Positions 6,814 through 11,370 of a DNA stretch of 13,853 nucleotides are shown here, piece after piece. This DNA comes from G020354025 sp964621455. GTDB lineage: Bacteria; Fidelibacterota; Marinisomatia; SCGC-AAA003-L08; TS1B11. The translations under genes were made by a program, and so were the position numbers. The notes below the pieces were generated by a model. That model was given only the letters and a program-made list of their open reading frames with translations. It did not search any database and was not told where the DNA came from. Within the stretch, counting starts at the first letter, position 1. Each line of letters starts with the position of its first letter. Where the stretch lies: positions 1 through 13,853 of the forward strand of contig CAZULW010000064.1 of assembly GCA_964621455.1 (NCBI GenBank), written 5' to 3'.

Positions 6814-7395
6814 TTAGTTCAACAGGGCCGCTTGAATGGCGGCTTCAAACTTTTCGCGAGGGGCTTTCCCTTCCCAGAGATCCACAACCGCCCCGGACCG
6901 CCTGCCATAGACGATGGTAAAAGGCACGGCCCCGGTCCACTCCCGGGAAATCCCATCGATGAAGGGGTTATCCTTCTCGTCCTTAATGAAGTTCAGGCCT
7001 TCCACCCCGTGCCGCTCTAGGAAGGCGGCGACCTGCTCCGTCTGATCCAGCCAGTCCACACTTACGAAATAGACGATCAGGCCCTCACCACGGTGACTGC
7101 GGCCAAGGTCCACGATCATGGGAAACTCCTCCACGCAGGGAGCGCACCACGTGGCCCAGAAGTTGACCAGGACCGCCTCCCGGCCCTTGTGCTCCGCCAC
7201 CTTTTGAATGATATCCGTGGCCGTTGCCCGCTTAAGAATAACCGGGACCGCCGACTGACGGCAGCCACTCAGCCCGACGACCAGGAGCAAGGCCGCCGCC
7301 CAACGCCGATGGTAAAGCAGGTACGGAATTATACTACGTGCACCAGCCGCTTTCGTCAGGATACAGGTTTTGCTGTCCGGTTCGAAAAGCAGCAC
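6814..7395 (-). CDS. TlpA/ResA-like thioredoxin-fold lipoprotein
   Basis: A 193-residue thiol-disulfide protein. The active site is NFWATWCAPC (C84, C87) and the cis-proline lies in AVPFTI (P158), both typical of TlpA/ResA reductants, which keep Cys reduced during cytochrome c maturation or similar work. LSGC at 42-45 is a perfect lipobox after a hydrophobic stretch, so the mature protein should be membrane-anchored outside the cytoplasm. The GTG at 7395 lies two bases after the stop of the SDR gene and is the frame's only clear start, but it gives an unusually long 32-residue segment before the hydrophobic core. A shorter start would suit a signal peptide better, yet no ATG, GTG or TTG is present there. 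Function is sure at fold level; the start is not. Confidence 0.88.
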   Translation of the reverse strand: MLLFEPDSKTCILTKAAGARSIIPYLLYHRRWAAALLLVVGLSGCRQSAVPVILKRATATDIIQKVAEHKGREAVLVNFWATWCAPCVEEFPMIVDLGRSHRGEGLIVYFVSVDWLDQTEQVAAFLERHGVEGLNFIKDEKDNPFIDGISREWTGAVPFTIVYGRRSGAVVDLWEGKAPREKFEAAIQAALLN

Positions 7396-7397
7396 CG

Positions 7398-8156
7398 CTA
7401 CGATGATCCTGGCCTGAAAGCTGGCCGTACCAGATAATAGATCCTCTTCAAGACCAGCACCAGCCTGACATATCCTCTCAGAAGCCAGGACCGTGAGGCG
7501 ATGGCGGCGATGTAACGGGCGATGTCGCGTGTCGAAAGCATTTGCCGCCGGGAGGGCCTTCTGGGGTAAATGTCGAAGAACTCGGTATCCACCCGGAAAG
7601 GAAAGATGGTGGACGCCTTAATACCCAGCTTGCGCAGCTCCCATCTCACCGACCGCTGGAAACCGGTGACCCCGTGTTTGGAAGCGCAGTAGGCGGCGTA
7701 GCCGGGCGCAGAATACAGGCCGGCCATGGACGCGACGGTAATGATATGACCCCTGACACTACCGCTGACCATGTTTCTGGCGGCAATCCTGGTGCACAGA
7801 TAGACGCTGGTGAGGTTGGTATGGATAACGGACAGCCACTGATCCATATCGGTATCGATCAGCGGGCTTTTGAGACCCCGGCCAGCGTTGTTCACCAGGA
7901 TGTCCACCCGGTCAAAATGTTCCTCCGCCGCGTGGAACAGCCGCTCCACGTCGGCCTCCCGGGTCACGTCGGTCTGGACAGCCAGGCACCGGCCGCCAGA
8001 GGGGCTGAGCTCCCGGCAGAGGGCCTGGAGTTTATCCAGCCTTCGCGCGGCCAGCACCACCCGGGCCCCCTTCCGGACAAATTCCAGGGCGGCGGCCCGG
8101 CCAATTCCGCTGCTGGCACCCGTGATGACAACCACTTTGTCCTTAAGCGAGGTCAT
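7398..8156 (-). CDS. Short-chain dehydrogenase/reductase (classical SDR)
   Basis: A 252-residue NAD(P)-dependent oxidoreductase. The Rossmann glycine motif is TGASSGIG (12-19), with basic residues at R38/R39 after the second strand suggesting NADP(H). NNAG is at 89-92, and the catalytic residues are N114, S143, Y156 and K160 (YCASK). The usual PG after the active site is replaced: residues 183-191 read TIFPFRVDT. The last 30 residues (LLRGYVRLVLVLKRIYYLVRP) are basic and hydrophobic and may lie on the membrane. ATG 8156 has GAGGGAGA just upstream and overlaps the epimerase gene by 14 bases, so the two are co-translated and may catalyse linked steps. Possible substrates include lipid ketones or acyl intermediates; none is proven. 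Confidence 0.93.
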   Translation of the reverse strand: MTSLKDKVVVITGASSGIGRAAALEFVRKGARVVLAARRLDKLQALCRELSPSGGRCLAVQTDVTREADVERLFHAAEEHFDRVDILVNNAGRGLKSPLIDTDMDQWLSVIHTNLTSVYLCTRIAARNMVSGSVRGHIITVASMAGLYSAPGYAAYCASKHGVTGFQRSVRWELRKLGIKASTIFPFRVDTEFFDIYPRRPSRRQMLSTRDIARYIAAIASRSWLLRGYVRLVLVLKRIYYLVRPAFRPGSS

Positions 8157-9162
8157 TCTCCCTCATCCAGGCATAGGTATCGGCAATGGTCTGTCGAAAG
8201 CTGATGGAGGGGGACCAGCCGAAGCTGCTTCTGGCCCTGGAATTATCAAAATAGCGGTAGCGAAAGGAGGAATCGAGTTCAGAAGCAGAGAGGCCCAACC
8301 TGCTTCTGGCCATTGACTCCACCGCCAGCAATACCCGGAACAGCAGCGGCCTGAGAGCTCGCGGCAGGGTCAACCGGGGTGCCTTGCCGCCGGTTACTCC
8401 GGCAATCGTGCGGAAAATCTCCTTGAACGTAAGGTTCCAGCCCGAGAGGAGGTAGTTGCCGTCGCGCAGGTCGTGTTTCAGCACGGCCACTATCCCTCTG
8501 GCCACGTCCCGGACGTCAGCCACATTGGTGCCTCCCGGCGGGATGGCCGGGATTTTGCCCCGTTGGACGGCCCTGATCATCTTCACAGTGTTCCGGTAGT
8601 CGCCCGGCCCGAACATGAGACCCGGATACAGAATGACCGCCGCCAACCCATCCCGGCGGCAGGCCTCCACCTCCTGATCGGCCAGGTGCTTGGTGAGCAT
8701 GTAGTATTTCTTTTTCGCCCGGGCGATGGTCCAATCGAACCGGAAGGTTTCATCCGCGGGATGCAGGGGATCATTGTTATAACCCAGCCCCGCCACGGAG
8801 CTGATATGGATGAATAGCGACACGTCATGCTCCCGCGAGGCCCGGACTACGTTCCGGGTCCCCTGCACATTGACGCGCTCCAGCGCCGCCTTATCCTTCA
8901 GCGAGGGGGATACCAGACCGGCGAGGTGCACCACCACCTCCACACCTTGAAAAGCGTCCCGGATTGCTTGCAGATTACAGATGTCAAGCCCCAGACGCAC
9001 ATCCAACCTGTTATCGGAAGAGAAATCGAAATGGGCGAACGGATTGGACTGCAGATCAATGATCCGCAGGCATACCTCCGGGAACTCCCGGAGCAGGTCG
9101 CGGACAAGATGTTGTCCCAGGAATCCGCACCCGCCGGTCAACAGGACCGTCTTCAAATTCAT
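8143..9162 (-). CDS. NAD-dependent epimerase/dehydratase-family (extended SDR) protein
   Basis: A 339-residue extended SDR. Motifs: TGGCGFLG (9-16, cofactor loop), VVHLAGLVS (77-85), ISSVAGLG (120-127), the catalytic YxxxK as Y154-MLT-K158, and LYPGLMFGPGD (179-188). The C-terminal YFDNSRARSSFGWSP is typical of the dihydroflavonol reductase / 3-beta-hydroxysteroid dehydrogenase / HpnA branch rather than sugar-nucleotide epimerases. It probably reduces or oxidises a ketone or alcohol on a lipid or isoprenoid-like substrate, but this is inferred from branch resemblance. ATG 9162 has no clear ribosome site, so the message may be short-leadered. It appears to be the first gene of the long - strand run and diverges from csaA. 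Confidence 0.92.
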   Translation of the reverse strand: MNLKTVLLTGGCGFLGQHLVRDLLREFPEVCLRIIDLQSNPFAHFDFSSDNRLDVRLGLDICNLQAIRDAFQGVEVVVHLAGLVSPSLKDKAALERVNVQGTRNVVRASREHDVSLFIHISSVAGLGYNNDPLHPADETFRFDWTIARAKKKYYMLTKHLADQEVEACRRDGLAAVILYPGLMFGPGDYRNTVKMIRAVQRGKIPAIPPGGTNVADVRDVARGIVAVLKHDLRDGNYLLSGWNLTFKEIFRTIAGVTGGKAPRLTLPRALRPLLFRVLLAVESMARSRLGLSASELDSSFRYRYFDNSRARSSFGWSPSISFRQTIADTYAWMRENDLA

Positions 9163-9347
9163 GGGCGAATATTAATCCGGTACGTTACCGAAAACACGCA
9201 TATTTCCCCCGACATCCTTTCCCGGCGGGTTGGAGCTTACGCGGCTTTAGTATCGCAGGCCCGGCCGGGGATCAGGGCCAGGTCAAGAAAGAGCAGGGCA
9301 TCATCCACCCTTGAGGCATTAAATTGTGCCAGGTCCGGGGGAGCAAG
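9163..9347. promoter_or_regulatory. Divergent intergenic region between epimerase and csaA genes
   Basis: This 185-base gap must carry promoters for both directions because the genes point away from each other. I see an AT-rich patch next to the epimerase start (9167-9176) and a small GGTA/TACC inverted repeat at 9179-9189. No convincing -35/-10 pair is visible. The csaA ribosome site GGGGGAG is at 9337-9343. Confidence 0.3.
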
Positions 9348-9686
9348 ATGGAAAAGCAAATCACCCTTGATGATTTTGTGGCGGTGGACCTCCGGGTGGG
9401 GACCATCCTTGAGGCCCGCCCGGCACCAAAAGCCCGCGTGCCGGCCTATCAACTCAAGATCGATTTCGGCGAGCTGGGAGAGCGAACATCCAGCGCCCGG
9501 ATCACCGACCACTACCGGCCCGAGGACCTGATAGGGCGGCAGGTAATCGCCGTGGTCAACTTTCCTCCCAAGCGGATTGGAGGGTTCGAGAGCCAGGTCC
9601 TCGTCCTGGGGGCCTATCAACCCGATGGTACGGTGCGCCTCCTCCAACCGGACGGCCCGGTAGAGAATGGAGCCCGCCTGAAATGA
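9348..9686 (+). CDS. csaA: CsaA-like tRNA-binding protein / export chaperone
   Basis: A 112-residue protein made of one OB-fold tRNA-binding domain, the same length as CsaA of Bacillus (about 110). Family hallmarks are VDLRVGTILEARP (13-25), the stretch PAYQLKIDFGELG (32-44), SSARIT (48-53), LIGRQVIAVVNFPPKRI (61-77) and VLVLGA (84-89). CsaA is a cytoplasmic dimer reported to have chaperone activity for unfolded proteins and a role in protein export, and it resembles the tRNA-binding C-terminal part of methionyl-tRNA synthetase. The start at 9348 (MEKQITLDDF) is preferred over the TTG at 9324 because of GGGGGAG just upstream and the family length. Its stop overlaps the next gene's ATG as ATGA. 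Confidence 0.94.
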   Translation: MEKQITLDDFVAVDLRVGTILEARPAPKARVPAYQLKIDFGELGERTSSARITDHYRPEDLIGRQVIAVVNFPPKRIGGFESQVLVLGAYQPDGTVRLLQPDGPVENGARLK

Positions 9687-10369
9687 CTCGTCTTGCGCCC
9701 TGGCCGGGCAGGCCGAGCAAGATCAAGGCCGTCATCTTCGATATGGACGGGGTGGTGGTGGACTCCGAGCCGCTCTACCAGAAGACGGAGGAGCGGCTTT
9801 TCCGGGAGTACAATGTTACCATTCCGAAGGATGACTGGAAACTTTTCCGGGGCATCAGCGAGGAGTGGTTCTACCAGTTGGTTCGGGACCGCTACGGCAT
9901 CACCGAGCCGCTGGAGACCCTGCGCCAGAAAGGGCGGCGGTACGTCCTGTCTGCATTCGATGCCGAGCTGGACTTTAACGAGGGCTTCCAGGAGCTGCAC
10001 CGGCGGCTTGTCGGGCGCTACCATCTGGGCCTGGTCACCTCCACGCCGGGCGACCTCTTTCACTGGATAGAGCAGAGGCTTGACCTTAAGCGGTACTTCC
10101 AGGAGGTGATCTACGGCGGGATGACGGCCAACCTCAAGCCCCACCCGGAGCCTTACCTGGAGATGATGCGCCGCCTGGATGTGGCACCAACCGAAGCGGT
10201 GGTAGTGGAGGATTCCATCAACGGTCTCACGGCGGCCCTGGCAGCCGGCGCCTGGACGGTTGCCCTGACCGGAACGGTCCCCCTGGAGGATATGCCCCCG
10301 GCCCACGCGGTGGTGAACTCCCTGGGGGAGATATCTCCGGCGATGCTGGAGGGGCTGAGTGACGCATGA
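9683..10369 (+). CDS. HAD-superfamily hydrolase, beta-phosphoglucomutase-like
   Basis: A 228-residue subfamily IA HAD enzyme. Motif I is FDMDGVVVDSEP with D20 and D22, motif II is LVTSTP (T119), motif III is KPHPEPY (K152), and motif IV is VVEDSINGL (E176, D177). The helical cap lies between residues 30 and 100. Having both motif I Asp residues and the VVDSEP run suits a phosphatase or phosphomutase of the beta-phosphoglucomutase/GPH type; the sequence does not decide between them. It starts at the ATGA that overlaps the csaA stop, so it is translationally coupled to csaA, a pairing with no obvious functional link. It is unrelated in close detail to the HAD protein at 1952-2596. Confidence 0.92.
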   Translation: MTRLAPWPGRPSKIKAVIFDMDGVVVDSEPLYQKTEERLFREYNVTIPKDDWKLFRGISEEWFYQLVRDRYGITEPLETLRQKGRRYVLSAFDAELDFNEGFQELHRRLVGRYHLGLVTSTPGDLFHWIEQRLDLKRYFQEVIYGGMTANLKPHPEPYLEMMRRLDVAPTEAVVVEDSINGLTAALAAGAWTVALTGTVPLEDMPPAHAVVNSLGEISPAMLEGLSDA

Positions 10370-10448
10370 CGCTTTTGTGAAGAGAGCCCGTGAGGCCGCA
10401 CGGTCGATAAGCCCGGTTAACACATCCATGAGTGAATACACCCAGTAG

Positions 10449-11003
10449 ATGTTCGACCATCCCCCCCAGCCGAACAAGCGTGTGCGCCTGACGCTCCTCA
10501 CTGAGGAGTGGGTGGATCAGCTAGTCCTGTGGCGGTCCCAGCCGGAGGCCCAGCGGCACCAGCCCATCACCGCGTTGGGCCGGGGGCGGCTTAACCAATA
10601 CCTCCAGTCGCGCAATCCCGGAGAGCTGGCCGACCTGGCCGATCGCGACTATATCTTCATAATCGAGGACGAGGACCGGGGCGGGGGTATAGGCTGGGTG
10701 ACCCTGGAGATCGTGTCCCGCACGCACGGTCTGGCCCGCATCGGCTACACCATCACCAAAGAGCACTGGGATCAGGGCTATGCCACCGCCGCGGTCAAGA
10801 CCATCGCCCACCGGCTGTTCACCGAGACGCCCATCGAGCGGATCGAGGCGGACTGCTCCGTCAACAACCCTGCCTCCCGGAGGGTACTGGAGAAATGCGG
10901 GTTCCGGTACGTAGGCCTCAAACGGAAGTACCTGGTCATCCAGGGCCAGCGGGTTGACCACTACTACTTCGAGCTGTGCAAGGATGATCTTCCAGGCTGC
11001 TGA
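10449..11003 (+). CDS. GNAT-family N-acetyltransferase, RimJ/RimL-type
   Basis: A 184-residue acetyl-CoA-dependent acetyltransferase. Recognisable parts are IGWVTLEIV (81-89, strand 4 region), RIGYTI (97-102), the acetyl-CoA pyrophosphate loop WDQGYATAAV (107-116), and the RimJ/RimL signature VNNPASRRVLEKCGFRYVG (138-156). Such enzymes acetylate protein N-termini, amino sugars or small amines; the acceptor is unknown. It follows the HAD gene by 79 bases, holding a weak CCGTG/CACGG hairpin at 10388-10403. A six-codon frame (ATG 10428, MSEYTQ) ends in TAG directly before this ATG and in the same frame, so the gene appears to lie behind an in-frame stop. No good ribosome site is visible. Confidence 0.9.
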   Translation: MFDHPPQPNKRVRLTLLTEEWVDQLVLWRSQPEAQRHQPITALGRGRLNQYLQSRNPGELADLADRDYIFIIEDEDRGGGIGWVTLEIVSRTHGLARIGYTITKEHWDQGYATAAVKTIAHRLFTETPIERIEADCSVNNPASRRVLEKCGFRYVGLKRKYLVIQGQRVDHYYFELCKDDLPGC

Positions 11004-11370
11004 TGTATCTGACGAAGTGACCATTTTAAGGACTGAGGAGGTTCAGTCTGCCTGAGGCCTACAATGCGGTCCTAGCTATTCTCGCCGGGACTGGCCGGGG
11101 CGGCGGGTCAGGGACTCCTGCGCACGACCTGGGCTCCCAGCCCGCCTACCTGGCCGCCGCCCGGGATGCTGTGGAGCAGCCGGCCTCGGCACCGGAGGAA
11201 TCCGGGGACCACAGACAACCATAGACAATCCCGGCAAACAGGCCGGGGCTGCTACCCTGACGCCGCCGTTGGCGTCTACCAATCGGAGCGCTAAATTCGC
11301 CTGGCGGCAATCACCCCTCCCAAATAGAAACGTGCCCGCGACCCAATAGCTTGCACGATAGGAAATATTA
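11004..11370 (+). other. 367-base intergenic region with several short hairpins and a weak small ORF
   Basis: No gene with recognisable homology lies here. Perfect short inverted repeats are present: GACTGA/TCAGTC at 11031-11048 with the loop GGAGGT, GGGCT/AGCCC at 11131-11143, CCGGA/TCCGG at 11192-11205 around a GGAA (GNRA-type) loop, CCCGGC/GCCGGG at 11230-11247, and GACGCC/GGCGTC at 11259-11276. None is followed by a U-run. A frame of 58 codons plus stop runs from CTG 11048 to TAG 11224, with GAGGAGGT ending five bases before it; it has no ATG/GTG/TTG start at that spot and is Gly/Ala/Pro-rich, so I do not call it a gene. The last part should hold the promoter and leader of the peptidase gene. 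Confidence 0.5.

Noticed and set aside
7328..7333. Perfect TATAAT on the - strand inside the TlpA-like gene
   Set aside because: The only -35-like sequence (CTGACG) is 20 bases away, and a transcript from here would have no usable start codon before the lipobox.
9617..10501. 294-residue - strand frame opposite the HAD hydrolase and csaA end
   Set aside because: All four HAD motifs are on the + strand; the antisense protein has no family features.
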